12,428 nucleotides of DNA from Candidatus Cloacimonadota bacterium (GCA_028703735.1 JAQVMI010000020.1:1-12428), one strand, 5' to 3'; positions 1-8,245 are shown, counted from the first letter of the stretch. The notes: a model not told the origin generated them from the letters alone. Numbers and translations are program-made.

Positions 1-15
1 ACGCTCTTCCGATCT
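1..15. other. Illumina adapter remnant (not genomic)
   Basis: The first 15 bases, ACGCTCTTCCGATCT, are the 3' end of the standard Illumina TruSeq/P5 adapter. Genomic sequence resumes at base 16, where the window matches base 8548 onward. Read on the minus strand, this is the AGATCGGAAGAGCGT read-through seen at the 3' end of a short insert. It falls in frame inside gene A1 and would add five false residues (E-I-G-R-A) to its protein. Confidence 0.97.
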
Positions 16-67
16 CATTATCAACCCAAGGCACAGAGCCGTATTCATAACAGCCCATGTCTATCCT
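16..67. repeat. 52-bp identical repeat shared with 8548-8599
   Basis: Bases 16-67 equal 8548-8599 exactly (offset 8532), coding for the end of the closing block of A1 and A3. The left end of the window therefore breaks inside a repeat, which may be why assembly stopped here. Confidence 0.9.
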
Positions 68-2110
68 ATTGTTCCAGATGCGCCAGTTACCTGCCAGGTC
101 AAAGGGTAAAAGCTGTAAAGCACTTACATCAGGCGTTCCGGCATTTATGCAAGGAGAACCGGAAGCCAAATGTAAATATTCTGGATTACCCAATGTGGTG
201 CTGGCAAACAAGGGCTCTGAGGCAAGATTGTGCTCACCATAAATCAATGTGTTCAGGAGATCAGGATTATGGATATTGGATGATCCACCCCTGATATTGT
301 TATAATCAAAATTCAGATTGCCGATAATGTTGCTTTGGGGAGAAGCATTATATAAGAATAGTTCATGGGGTGTATCAGGATTATAGAAAATATTGTTGCG
401 CATCTCTACCTTCCCCCCGATACCAACTGCGGCTCCCTGCCCATAGTTTTCATAAAAAGTGCAATTAGATACCTTGTAATCACCATATCTGTTGTTTCCA
501 AAAACAATGGGTGCCCCTGCATTGGATCTGATGTTCTCAAACAGGCAGTTATTGACGTTTACGTTCACAATATTCTCGGTACTAATGTAGTTATTAGAGA
601 TATGAAAGGTGTTTTGGTTGTTTTGAACTGAGATATTACGGAATGTGCAGTTCTCCACAGTAAGCGAATCTTCCACCCATATATTTACAACAGTAGTGCC
701 CCAACTGTCATCCCCCGGTGTATCGGGCGAAGTATAGGTGGAGTGTATGTTTTCAAAAATTGAATTTCGGATAGAGCCAGAATATGCTGCAATAATTTCG
801 AAGGCTGATTCGGGAGTTGTGATATTTCTGATAATGAGGGAATCAAATGTAGAGAATTCTAAATAGTCCAGACAAATTGCACCCCAGTTTTGGACGACCA
901 TGTCTTCAGTTACTATGTCTGAAATGATGGTGTTTCTTGTAAGATTGCCCATACCGAGAGCCCTGTTTCCTTCACTGATACCGGAGATAATTCTGAAACC
1001 CTTTAAAAGTATATTTGTGCATCTATCACCTCCAAAGAACTGGGTTAAACTCGTAAAGGGAGCAATGTTTGATGATATGGTTGTGAAGTCCGAACCGGCA
1101 CCTATGATGTTTATATTTGATTTTAAAGGAATCGGCAGAATCTGATCATTTATACCTTCGCTATATGTGCCTGGCAGAACGTGTACTGTCTTCACATTAA
1201 GGCTATCTGCGGCTATTCTGTGTATCGCCCTGGTGATGGATTTCATAGCCTGAGAGGAGTTCAGTCCCGAATTGCTGTCATCACCATTTGGGCTTACATA
1301 TAGGTCATGATTCACTTCTGTCCGGTAGGCTCTTTGGATATTAACCGTGTCTGTGTATTGCTCAAAAACAGGTAAATTGCTATGCCTTGCCACATAAAAC
1401 CTATCGGGAGTGCTGATGGTAAACATGTCCAGATTGATCTCCAAGTTTGCCCTGATATCAGTAACGAGAATATCTACAGGATTAGCACCGTAGTTCGAAT
1501 AAATTGAACAGCGATTTACAGGATCAAAGACGATCGTGGGGTAGTGGGTTGAAGCACCATTCAAAGCCATCCCACCCCCTTGGACAACAGCATAATTATT
1601 AAAAATGTTTAATCCGCTAATAGTCATATTATTACAAAAGGCAAATATACCTCCACCTATAGCTGCATGGTTCGAAGAAATTGTGCAGTTTGCCAATGCT
1701 ACTGTGCTATTAGTGTATATCAGAATACCTCCACCTCTGCGTAACCCATCCCATATAGGGTATCCTATACCATTGGTAATAGTAAAACCCCTTAAGGTGG
1801 CATTCTGCTCATGATTGCGAAAAACCACGCATGAGCCGTTTTGATTGCCATCAATAATGGTGCTGTTGATATATGTGCTGTCATTAGTGGTGGCTTCCAG
1901 ACTGCAAACCGTGATGGATTTGCCTATGTAATCAATATTCTCATAATACCTGCCGGGATATACCAATACCGTATCACTATTATCTGCTACCTCGATAGCG
2001 GATTGAATGCTTGTGTAAGCCTGGCTGCCATCCAAAGCAACGCTTATGGTAGCAGCATGCACCATGCTCGTCACGATTAGCATCAGTAAGGCAAGAATAG
2101 ATAACTTCAT
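16..2110 (-). CDS. A1: secreted beta-helix protein, 3' partial (tail missing)
   Basis: I translated this frame from the ATG at 2110 to base 17: 698 codons, no stop. The gene is cut by the window end and adapter, not by a stop codon. Residues 1-19 are a Sec signal peptide (MKLSILALLMLIVTSMVHA). Residues 20-230 form a first right-handed beta-helix with Asn/Cys-rich turns (NCTISSN, GGGI). A second helix opens at 269-278 with DLYVSPNGDD, the usual start of DUF1565/pectate-lyase-like helices, and has rungs such as VENCTF, NNCLFEN, SNCTFYEN and RNNIFYN. Residues 652-691 (SPCINAGT to DMGCYEYG) are a choice-of-anchor-Q-like closing block. By comparison with A3, about 100 residues including the sorting tail are missing. 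It is the last gene of the B1-A1 pair, 61 bases after B1 with a hairpin between. An in-frame ATG at 2125 exists, but the Shine-Dalgarno favours 2110. The role is probably exported or surface-attached; the substrate is unknown and no catalytic residues are recognised. Confidence 0.9.
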
Positions 2111-2117
2111 CCTTATA

Positions 2118-2123
2118 TCCTTC
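2118..2123 (-). promoter_or_regulatory. Shine-Dalgarno deciding the A1 start
   Basis: On the minus strand GAAGGA lies 7 bases before the ATG at 2110. The alternative in-frame ATG at 2125 overlaps this motif and so cannot use it. This supports the shorter protein starting MKLSIL. Confidence 0.65.
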
Positions 2124-2132
2124 ATTTTAGGA

Positions 2133-2160
2133 TATAGGGAGAGCAATGGCTCTCCCTATA
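2133..2160 (-). terminator. Intergenic hairpin between B1 and A1
   Basis: A perfect 12-bp stem (2133-2144 with 2149-2160) and a 4-base loop begin 11 bases after the B1 stop and end 22 bases before the A1 start. The stem contains GGGAG/CTCCC, as in the two equivalent hairpins at 5931-5952 and 10734-10760. No U-tract follows on the minus strand, so a classical Rho-independent terminator is doubtful. Partial attenuation or mRNA end protection would fit as well. Confidence 0.45.
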
Positions 2161-2171
2161 CCAACTTTAAG

Positions 2172-3551
2172 TTATTTTAGCAGCAGCATTTTTTTGGTGA
2201 TGCTCTTGTCTGGTGTGATCATACGGTAGTGATAGATTCCGCTGGCAACATTTCTGCCATACTTATCGGTGCCGTTCCAGATTACACGATGCGAGCCACT
2301 TACCTTGGCACAGTCCACCAGAGTAGTTACCTGTTTACCAAATTTGTCGAGTACTTCAATAACAATATTTCCATCCGAAGCTAATTCGTAAGATACCTCA
2401 GTTTCTCTATTTCTATGGGCTGCCCACACTTGAGTTATCTTATCTTCATAGTTAGCGTCCACCATTAGGCAGGATTTGTTCACAGGCATATAAAAGTAGT
2501 TGGTTCCGTGAAACGATACTTCCAGAAGATTGCTGTCCTGAAAGTAGCATACCTTTTTAGTGCCGGATTGATAATGGAATACCAAAAGGAAGTTTTCCCT
2601 CCTAAGCCAGTCTTTTCTATCGGGATAAACACAAATGGAGAGTGTTTTGCCATTTACTCTGCTTGCACCCACACAAAGATCATTGATGAAAACACCAACT
2701 TCAGTAGGCATATCATTATCAGACAGCTCAGACAATTCAAGATACAGCGGAATGTAGTTCTCATACTCTTCAAACTGAAAATGTTGAGGTGCTTTGGCGA
2801 GAACAGCATTCACAGGTTTTCCATGATTCCAAGTGAAATCACAGTTCTCCTTCACCCGAATGACTACCATATCTCCATAATTTATAATGCAGTTATCCAC
2901 ATCACCAACCCATCCGCCCTCAGGTTTTCGCCCTATACTCCAATACTGTGATTTCACAGATAACACCTTGTCACAAATGGGCTCTATTGCCTCCAATATC
3001 CTGGCACTTTGCGGATTGAAGTATCCAATCCAGTTCTCTGTGTAATTGCCCAAATTATCTTTAGCAAAAAGCTCGATTGTGGTGTTCAGGTTTTGTTCTT
3101 TGCCGGTAATACATATGTTTTGCGTCTCTTTACAAGCTTGATTCAGCTTAATTTTAAATCCCTGAAGGCTATGGACGGGGGTGTCGCCAAAGATGAGGTT
3201 TGAGGTAACAAACTCCATTTTCCGGGGACGTTCTGCATAAGATCGAAACATTACCCAATCCAGAGTGTTTTGATTCACGATGGGCATAAGCAAATTCCCC
3301 AGGATATTATCCTGTTCTTTCTGAAACAGAACCGGGAAACTCATCCATTTGTACTTGCCGATTGAGGTTGAGTATTGAATGGTACCGTCTTGCAGGTACC
3401 TGCTATCCTGCTCCATAGCATATAGACAATTAACAGCGAATAACGCACTAACGGCCAGCAGCAAAATCTTCTTTATTCTCGTAGTAACAGATTTTGTGCG
3501 TAATCTCACAGCAATGGCTGGCAAATGCAATCTTACTGAGAAAGCTGTCAC
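2172..3551 (-). CDS. B1: exported protein, family-B domain plus FlgD-like tail
   Basis: This is a 459-codon frame starting at GTG 3551. A signal-peptide-like segment, IKKILLLAVSALFAVNCLYA, sits at about residues 26-45, unusually far from the start. Residues 68-340 carry the family-B domain shared with B2 and B3, in order: WMSFPV, GFKIKL, ENWIGY, K..YWS, INYGDMVV, FTW, EVGVF..DLCVGA, ICVY and LLVFHY. Residues 385-459 are a FlgD-Ig-like tail (WNGTDKYGR, SGIYHYR, KKMLLLK) closest to that of B3. Unlike B2 and B3 it has no beta-helix stub, and the tail lacks NYPNPFNP. The start is poorly supported: no clear Shine-Dalgarno precedes the GTG, and an ACG codon sits just before R-I-K-K-I, where a start would be expected. 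The gene begins 11 bases after the A2 stop, so translational coupling is possible. It may be a rearranged or decaying copy. Function unknown. Confidence 0.82.
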   Translation of the reverse strand: MTAFSVRLHLPAIAVRLRTKSVTTRIKKILLLAVSALFAVNCLYAMEQDSRYLQDGTIQYSTSIGKYKWMSFPVLFQKEQDNILGNLLMPIVNQNTLDWVMFRSYAERPRKMEFVTSNLIFGDTPVHSLQGFKIKLNQACKETQNICITGKEQNLNTTIELFAKDNLGNYTENWIGYFNPQSARILEAIEPICDKVLSVKSQYWSIGRKPEGGWVGDVDNCIINYGDMVVIRVKENCDFTWNHGKPVNAVLAKAPQHFQFEEYENYIPLYLELSELSDNDMPTEVGVFINDLCVGASRVNGKTLSICVYPDRKDWLRRENFLLVFHYQSGTKKVCYFQDSNLLEVSFHGTNYFYMPVNKSCLMVDANYEDKITQVWAAHRNRETEVSYELASDGNIVIEVLDKFGKQVTTLVDCAKVSGSHRVIWNGTDKYGRNVASGIYHYRMITPDKSITKKMLLLK

Positions 3552-3562
3552 TCTATTCTCGC

Positions 3563-5914
3563 CTATTTCGCCAAAATCATCTTACCTGTGAAGGCTTGTT
3601 TGTTGCAATTCACGCGATAGAAGTAGATTCCGCTGGAAACTGGTTGACCGAAATCATTAATGCCATCCCATACAGCTTTATGGCTACCAGAGGGCAGGTT
3701 AGAATTTAGCAATTGCCGCACTTTCTGGCCTTTAAGGTTATAGATTTCCAAAGTGGCAACGCCTGCCAACGGAAGGCTGAAATCAATGGTGGTGCTGGGA
3801 TTGAAGGGATTGGGATAGTTCGTGGCATTAATTACATTAGCCAAGGCAGGGGAAATAGGATCATCATTTGTAACCCAAGGCTCAGAGCCATACTCAAAAC
3901 AACCAATATCTATCCTGCCATTCCAGATGCGCCAATTACCTGCAAGATCGTAAGGAGGTAGATTCAAGCCCAGAGTATCTGAAGTTCCGGCATTGATGCA
4001 GGGAGAGCCGGCAAAGAGACTGTAGTAAAGCGGATCATGGATATCAACACCTTCCAGAAAGAGGGGATTGCCTGTAATATTGGTATCCGAGTAGTTAATT
4101 GTGCTCCCGGGGCCTTGCCAGATATCACTGTAACCATTTCTGATCAGGTTGTTATTGAGAGTTAGTGTGGTTGGGATACCAGTCCCATCCATAGGATTAA
4201 TGGCTATTTCTACAGAACGTTCATTGTAAAAAATGCTGTTGGAGATTGTTACGTTTCCATTGACCATCAATGCCTCTCCATTACCTGTATGCCCGGCAAA
4301 AGTGCAATTCGTGATTTCCATGATAGGATAAGCATTACCAACTATTAATACTCCTCTTTCGTTACAGCTTATGTTCGAAAACAAGCAGTTCCGAAGTGTA
4401 TAATACTGTTGGAATGTGGGATCTGGCACTGTACCAATGCTAATAGCCTGCGAATTGTCATCTGCCATGGTTAGATTGGTAAATATTGAGTTCTCCACGA
4501 TAAGACTCTCTCCAACAGAAACCCAAAAAAGTGCATCACCCCACACTTCAGAACTGACAAAAGTATTTACCCCGTTTCGAAATGTACAATTTCTGATAAC
4601 ACCGCTTAAGTAACCCTGACATGAAACGAAACCATAACCATCTGTAGCAATGTTTTCTATAATCACATTGTCCCATAAGGTGTTGATAGCATATGCAATG
4701 TTAATCACCGCACTCTGATCAGGACTCAGGTCATGCATCCTAAGATTCTTCAGATGTAGATTGTCTTCCTTATGACCCCAAATTGCACAGCTATTATCAG
4801 AGCCTTCTGAAGTGATAGACATGTCTTCCAAGCTTGCATTGGTTTGGTAACAGCTGGTAAATACCTTTAACGAATTGTATTGCACACTGGCATAGGATGG
4901 ATCCATTTTACCAATCATCTGCGTGGCATCGACTCCTGCTCCCTGTAGCTTTACCCAGCTTTTAAGCGAGATAGGAAATATCTGCTGATTGGCAGATATG
5001 GAATAAGTTCCTGGCAGGATGTGCACCGTCTTTGTATTCAGGCTGTCTGAGGCAACTCTATAAATGGCTGTCTTAATTGTTTTTAGTGCACTTGCGGAGC
5101 TGAGTCCATCGTTGCTATCATCTCCATTGGGAGAAACGTAGAGATCACTATTTACCTCCTGATGATGGGCTTCCACAGAACTGATATTTAGCTGGAAATC
5201 ACTGCCCCAAGCTCGGTAAGGAGCTGCATAATAACTGGTCGGATTGGCAACGGTGAACATCTGCAGGGGGATATCCAGATCACCATTAATGGAATGAGCC
5301 ACAATATCTTGTCCGGCTCCTGCGGTGTTGTTGTAAATAGAGCAGAGGTTTACCGGGTCAAAGCTTGCTGATACTGTCCCCATATAGCCATTTATATACA
5401 TCCCTCCACCCATGATATAGGCGTAGTTGTCATATATACATAAACCTCGTAAAACGGTTGTGCATTTATACACATTAATGCCTCCTCCATAAGCAGATGC
5501 ATTTTCATATATATAGCAATTGGTTATTGTTGAAGAACTATTTTCACCCATTGAGATTCCGGATTTGGAGTTGGTTATAGAAAATCCACGAACTCCAATG
5601 TTTTGAATATTCTGGTTTATTCTTATACCAGAGGAGTTCAATCCTCCATCAATAATTGTAGTTAGAATAAACGATTGATCGTTTGTTGAATACTCTAAAC
5701 TCACCAATATGAGATTATTTATAGATAGGTTAACATTCTCATAATATCTACCTGGATAAACAAGAACTGTATCTCCAGGCGAAGAAGCTGTAACAGCAGA
5801 TTGGATGCTGGTGTATTGTCCGGTCCCGTTTATGTCAACAGTGCGGGTAAGTGCGCTAATATCAGACAGGAATAGGCTGATTACTACGAAGAAGATCCAT
5901 TTATTTCTTGGCAC
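3563..5914 (-). CDS. A2: secreted double beta-helix protein with sorting tail
   Basis: The gene encodes 783 residues and starts at GTG 5914, chosen because AAGGAG lies 5 bases upstream and a signal peptide follows at once (residues 1-21, hydrophobic core FFVVISLFL). Residues 23-225 form a first beta-helix (TSIQSAV, PGDTVLVYPGRYYENV, Asn-rich turns). The second helix starts with DLYVSPNGDD at 257 and runs to about 630, with rungs such as RNCTFRN, RNCLFSN and TNCTFAG. SPCINAG at 637 to DIGCFEYG at 669-676 is the choice-of-anchor-Q-like block. Residues 698-783 are the FlgD-Ig/type IX-style tail (NYPNPFNPSTTI, EIYNLKGQKVR, VWDGINDFGQPVSSG, KMILAK). The helix region is clearly diverged from A1 and A3, yet the tail is almost identical to A3. 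It follows B2 by 56 bases and precedes B1 by 11. It is likely exported and then anchored or released by tail-dependent secretion. No catalytic motif is recognised. Confidence 0.93.
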   Translation of the reverse strand: MPRNKWIFFVVISLFLSDISALTRTVDINGTGQYTSIQSAVTASSPGDTVLVYPGRYYENVNLSINNLILVSLEYSTNDQSFILTTIIDGGLNSSGIRINQNIQNIGVRGFSITNSKSGISMGENSSSTITNCYIYENASAYGGGINVYKCTTVLRGLCIYDNYAYIMGGGMYINGYMGTVSASFDPVNLCSIYNNTAGAGQDIVAHSINGDLDIPLQMFTVANPTSYYAAPYRAWGSDFQLNISSVEAHHQEVNSDLYVSPNGDDSNDGLSSASALKTIKTAIYRVASDSLNTKTVHILPGTYSISANQQIFPISLKSWVKLQGAGVDATQMIGKMDPSYASVQYNSLKVFTSCYQTNASLEDMSITSEGSDNSCAIWGHKEDNLHLKNLRMHDLSPDQSAVINIAYAINTLWDNVIIENIATDGYGFVSCQGYLSGVIRNCTFRNGVNTFVSSEVWGDALFWVSVGESLIVENSIFTNLTMADDNSQAISIGTVPDPTFQQYYTLRNCLFSNISCNERGVLIVGNAYPIMEITNCTFAGHTGNGEALMVNGNVTISNSIFYNERSVEIAINPMDGTGIPTTLTLNNNLIRNGYSDIWQGPGSTINYSDTNITGNPLFLEGVDIHDPLYYSLFAGSPCINAGTSDTLGLNLPPYDLAGNWRIWNGRIDIGCFEYGSEPWVTNDDPISPALANVINATNYPNPFNPSTTIDFSLPLAGVATLEIYNLKGQKVRQLLNSNLPSGSHKAVWDGINDFGQPVSSGIYFYRVNCNKQAFTGKMILAK
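3567..3688. repeat. 122-bp identical repeat shared with 8250-8371
   Basis: Bases 3567-3688 equal 8250-8371 with no mismatch (offset 4683). They code for the last 41 residues of the A2 and A3 tails, ending one base inside the final Lys codon. High similarity continues to about 3840/8520 with scattered changes. The identity stops at the stop codons (TAG in A2, TGA in A3). Confidence 0.93.
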
Positions 5915-5919
5915 TTTAA

Positions 5920-5925
5920 CTCCTT
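5920..5925 (-). promoter_or_regulatory. Shine-Dalgarno deciding the GTG start of A2
   Basis: AAGGAG on the minus strand lies 5 bases before the GTG at 5914. It is the strongest ribosome-binding site in the window and fixes a non-ATG start. Confidence 0.8.
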
Positions 5926-5930
5926 AATTA

Positions 5931-5952
5931 GGGGAGGGGTTATCCCCTCCCC
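5931..5952 (-). terminator. Intergenic hairpin between B2 and A2
   Basis: A perfect 9-bp, all G/C but one pair, stem (5931-5939 with 5944-5952) and a TTAT loop lie 18 bases after the B2 stop. The hairpin ends 5 bases before the A2 Shine-Dalgarno. There is no U-tract. Its closeness to the ribosome-binding site means it could also affect A2 translation. Confidence 0.45.
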
Positions 5953-5970
5953 CTTTGAGATTATTATCGC

Positions 5971-7818
5971 CTACTTTAACATAAGCATTTTTTGAACCAG
6001 AGTTTTCTTGGATGTTGTTAGTTTATAGAAATATACTCCGGTGGAGCAGTTACTTCCTTTGTTATCAGTGCCATTCCATGTGATTGTATGGTTACCGGGG
6101 TCTGCACCACCATTATAAAGGTTTTTTACCAATTGACCTTTAAGATTGTATATGTCCAATGATATATGTCCAGGTTCAGCCAAAGAATAGCTGATGCTGG
6201 TGCTCGGATTAAAGGGATTAGGGTAGTTTTGTTCCAGGCTTAGTACCGGAATAACCGTATTTGTAAGGTCATCGGGAGTGATTTTTATAATGTATACCGG
6301 GTATGCAGAGTCACTACCAATAATGCTGCTACTCAGTTGGTTGTCGTCAATAGAAACACTTCTCATTTCCAGAGGTTGGCTTTTACTCTCGTAGAAAAAC
6401 ACGAGTTCAACCAAACCTGAAGACAAGCTTTCGCCCTCTTCAAGATAAGCGCAAATCTGCTCCAAGGAATCTGTTACAACAACCGCCCCTTTGCATATCC
6501 CGTCGAGCTTGAGACCGATCTCTTTTAGGTTAGATAGATCGACAGCAGACAAATCAATATGTACTGGAGTATAATCTGCTTTTTCTTCATAAAGGAAAGC
6601 GGTCGGTACTTCTTTCTTTTTAGGATCAGTGGGTATCGTCGTGTTCCATTGGAATTCATGATCGTTCACAGTAGTTACGATAACCATGTCTCCGCAGTTT
6701 ATCGGGAGCATTTTTCCTATTATTGCTCCGATCCCGCTGTTGGGATCTCTGTAGAGACACCAGTCCTTGGCTTTGATCATGGTAATATCATTCCAGATTG
6801 ATGCAAATGCATCAGTAGGCAATGAACTATCGGTATCGTAATATCCAATCCAGTTTTCATATGTCTGACCGCCATTGGAACTACTACCATAGATCATAAA
6901 GGGAGTGTTATCTGGAGTAAGGAAACCACTATGATGCAATTCAACTGTGGTGGGGGGTAAACCACTGTTGTCCACGGGTAGCAACTTAACTTTATAGCCT
7001 TGAGGGCTAACGACGTTGTGTGTATCAATATAGTCTCCCCAATCAGAGCCATCCCAACGTATGAATCGAACTGAGTTGCTATAACTCCACAGAATCTCTT
7101 GTAGGACATTCGCTACTACATCATCATTCGAGTTTTGATGAGTTCCCAGAAGCTCATTAAAGAATACATCCGCGTCTGATTTCCCATCTGTAAGCGAGTT
7201 TACAACCGGGTAACTTACCCAATGATAGGTGTCGCTCCGATCATTTTCTCCCGATCGAAAGCGATATTGCCAATATCTGTGACCTATTGCTCTGAAAGCA
7301 CCAATATCTGGAGGAGTACCATCAGTATCATTGACTCCGGTTCCGGTGTCTATACAATATGACATCGTGGTTGCGTTCCATAATGGGACGTAATTGGCAT
7401 CCAGTTGAGGGTCACATTGGTAGTTGAATCTGGGTGCAGAGGGATTGTAAACACTTGCAGGATTATTTGGATTATAAAGGTTGGCACTGAATCCGGAAAG
7501 GCTTACATTGTGAAGCATATTGTAGTTGATGCTTACTGGAGAGTAACCTGAATCTGAATCAATCGTGCATCCATTGCTGTTCGTGGAGCTGAATATATTA
7601 TTCCTGATCTGAATATCCTGAACAGCAATACCAGCATTGATCCTAAAATTGATGGCACATAGCCCGTTATTACTGTATTGGGGTGTATTTACGATAGTGT
7701 TATTAAGAAACTTGATAGGTGACGCCGCTTGGGTCACATATGTTCTTAACCCAATAACAGGCATCAGCAAGCAAGGCACAAGAGCCAGCAAAGTTATAAA
7801 TATTTGTCGCATCTTCAT
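5971..7818 (-). CDS. B2: exported protein, beta-helix stub, family-B domain, sorting tail
   Basis: The gene encodes 615 residues from ATG 7818, with an in-frame alternative ATG at 7812; GAGGA lies upstream at a spacing that could serve either. Residues 1-23 are a signal peptide (FITLLALVPCLLMPVIG). Residues 36-175 are the end of a beta-helix, starting abruptly at KFLNNTIVNT and closing with CIDTGTG at 155 and DIGAF at 171. Residues 199-490 are the family-B domain: WVSYPV, GYKVKL, ENWIGYY, INCGDMVIV, EFQW, PTAFLYEEKADYTPV, IDLS, EIGLKLDGICKGAVVV, ICAYLEE and LVFFYES. Residues 531-615 are the FlgD-Ig-like tail (NYPNPFNPSTSI, YNLKGQLVK, WNGTDNKG, KMLMLK). The stub is about 92% identical in DNA to B3, but the central domain is the most diverged of the three. 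The helix looks shortened at its N-terminal side. B2 is the first gene after the 427-base repeat-rich gap and probably the first of a B2-A2-B1-A1 transcript. Function unknown. Confidence 0.92.
   Translation of the reverse strand: MKMRQIFITLLALVPCLLMPVIGLRTYVTQAASPIKFLNNTIVNTPQYSNNGLCAINFRINAGIAVQDIQIRNNIFSSTNSNGCTIDSDSGYSPVSINYNMLHNVSLSGFSANLYNPNNPASVYNPSAPRFNYQCDPQLDANYVPLWNATTMSYCIDTGTGVNDTDGTPPDIGAFRAIGHRYWQYRFRSGENDRSDTYHWVSYPVVNSLTDGKSDADVFFNELLGTHQNSNDDVVANVLQEILWSYSNSVRFIRWDGSDWGDYIDTHNVVSPQGYKVKLLPVDNSGLPPTTVELHHSGFLTPDNTPFMIYGSSSNGGQTYENWIGYYDTDSSLPTDAFASIWNDITMIKAKDWCLYRDPNSGIGAIIGKMLPINCGDMVIVTTVNDHEFQWNTTIPTDPKKKEVPTAFLYEEKADYTPVHIDLSAVDLSNLKEIGLKLDGICKGAVVVTDSLEQICAYLEEGESLSSGLVELVFFYESKSQPLEMRSVSIDDNQLSSSIIGSDSAYPVYIIKITPDDLTNTVIPVLSLEQNYPNPFNPSTSISYSLAEPGHISLDIYNLKGQLVKNLYNGGADPGNHTITWNGTDNKGSNCSTGVYFYKLTTSKKTLVQKMLMLK
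7298..7703. repeat. 406-bp near-identical repeat shared with 12023-12428
   Basis: Aligned without gaps at offset 4725, I count about 33 mismatches, roughly 92% identity. Identical blocks alternate with variable ones; the last 70 or so bases (to 7703/12428) are identical. It codes for the beta-helix stub and its closing block in B2 and B3. The right-hand limit is set by the window end, not by loss of similarity. Confidence 0.9.
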
Positions 7819-7883
7819 AATTCCTCTTTCCTACAAGGTGTGAAGGTATGGTGCAGTTTTTATTATCATCTGGGGAAATTAGT

Positions 7884-8173
7884 CCTATCGGGACGAAAGG
7901 TTTAAGCGTCGGGTTTTAACCCGGCGGGCAGGATAAATCCTCTAAACCAAGTCCATTAGGGATGGCAGGTGATAATAAAAAGTTCACATAAATATTGCAT
8001 GCAATTTCTAATCCATCTGTCGTCCCCATGGGACTTTTTTCCTTGGGCTTGGCATTTTTATCGCCGGGTTGAAACCCGTCGTTAAAATTTGACATCCATA
8101 TGGGATTTAGCCATAACAATGTTTATCTCAAGCATCGGGATGCAATCCCGACAGTACAACAGCTTAAAAAGCT
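7884..8173. repeat. Palindrome-rich intergenic cluster (REP-like) between A3 and B2
   Basis: The gap 7819-8245 holds no gene I can support. It is packed with small inverted repeats: 7884-7900 (7-bp arms, one mismatch, loop GGA), 7905-7926, 7994-8005 (perfect palindrome ATTGCATGCAAT), 8062-8083, 8135-8151 (TCGGGAT/ATCCCGA, loop GCA) and 8161-8173 (AGCTT/AAGCT, loop AAA). The density and the CGGGTT..AACCCG cores resemble REP/BIME-type or MITE-like dispersed repeats. No transposase is present and I cannot test copy number elsewhere. The B2 promoter must lie in or near this gap if B2 heads its own transcript. Confidence 0.55.
7905..8083. repeat. 22-bp inverted repeat pair flanking about 135 bp
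   Basis: Bases 7905-7926 and 8062-8083 are reverse complements with 3 mismatches in 22. Each arm is itself a hairpin (CGGGTT, 2-base loop, AACCCG). This is the layout of a small non-autonomous element or a paired REP unit. I see no obvious target-site duplication. Confidence 0.55.
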
Positions 8174-8185
8174 ATGTTACGGCAT

Positions 8186-8243
8186 CTCACCGTGAAACTC
8201 TCACAGCTTTAGCTCTCACTGTGTAACTCTCACAGCTTTAGCT
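8186..8243. repeat. Two tandem copies of a 29-bp repeat
   Basis: Units 8186-8214 and 8215-8243 match at 27 of 29 positions; each starts CTCAC and ends CTCACAGCTTTAGCT. A third start (CTCACT) at 8245-8250 overlaps the A3 stop codon. The array lies directly 3' of A3 on the transcribed strand. Confidence 0.8.
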
Positions 8244-8245
8244 CC

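Noticed and set aside
57..2080. Several plus-strand frames of 60-80 codons opposite A1, and similar ones opposite the other genes
   Set aside because: All lie antisense to well-supported large genes, have no family motifs and are shadow frames.
5971..7818. Pectate lyase or other glycosidase activity for the beta-helix proteins
   Set aside because: The helix fold is clear from the Asn/Cys rungs, but I see no conserved Asp/Arg catalytic set, so only the fold is claimed.
7862..7867. GATAAT as a minus-strand -10 box upstream of B2
   Set aside because: It is one base from TATAAT, but no -35-like hexamer lies at a proper distance, and promoter rules in this lineage are uncertain.
8022..8040. Short hairpin GTCCC-CAT-GGGAC followed by six T on the plus strand
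   Set aside because: It looks like a small terminator, but the stem is only 5 bp and no plus-strand gene precedes it.
7916..8119. 67-codon minus-strand frame in the A3-B2 gap
   Set aside because: It runs through the palindromes of the repeat cluster, lacks a signal peptide or domain, and is Pro/Gly/Lys-rich as expected from translated repeat sequence. I cannot exclude a tiny gene but see no support.
8186..8243. 29-bp repeats as a CRISPR remnant
   Set aside because: The units are directly adjacent with no spacers, there are only two, and no cas gene is present.
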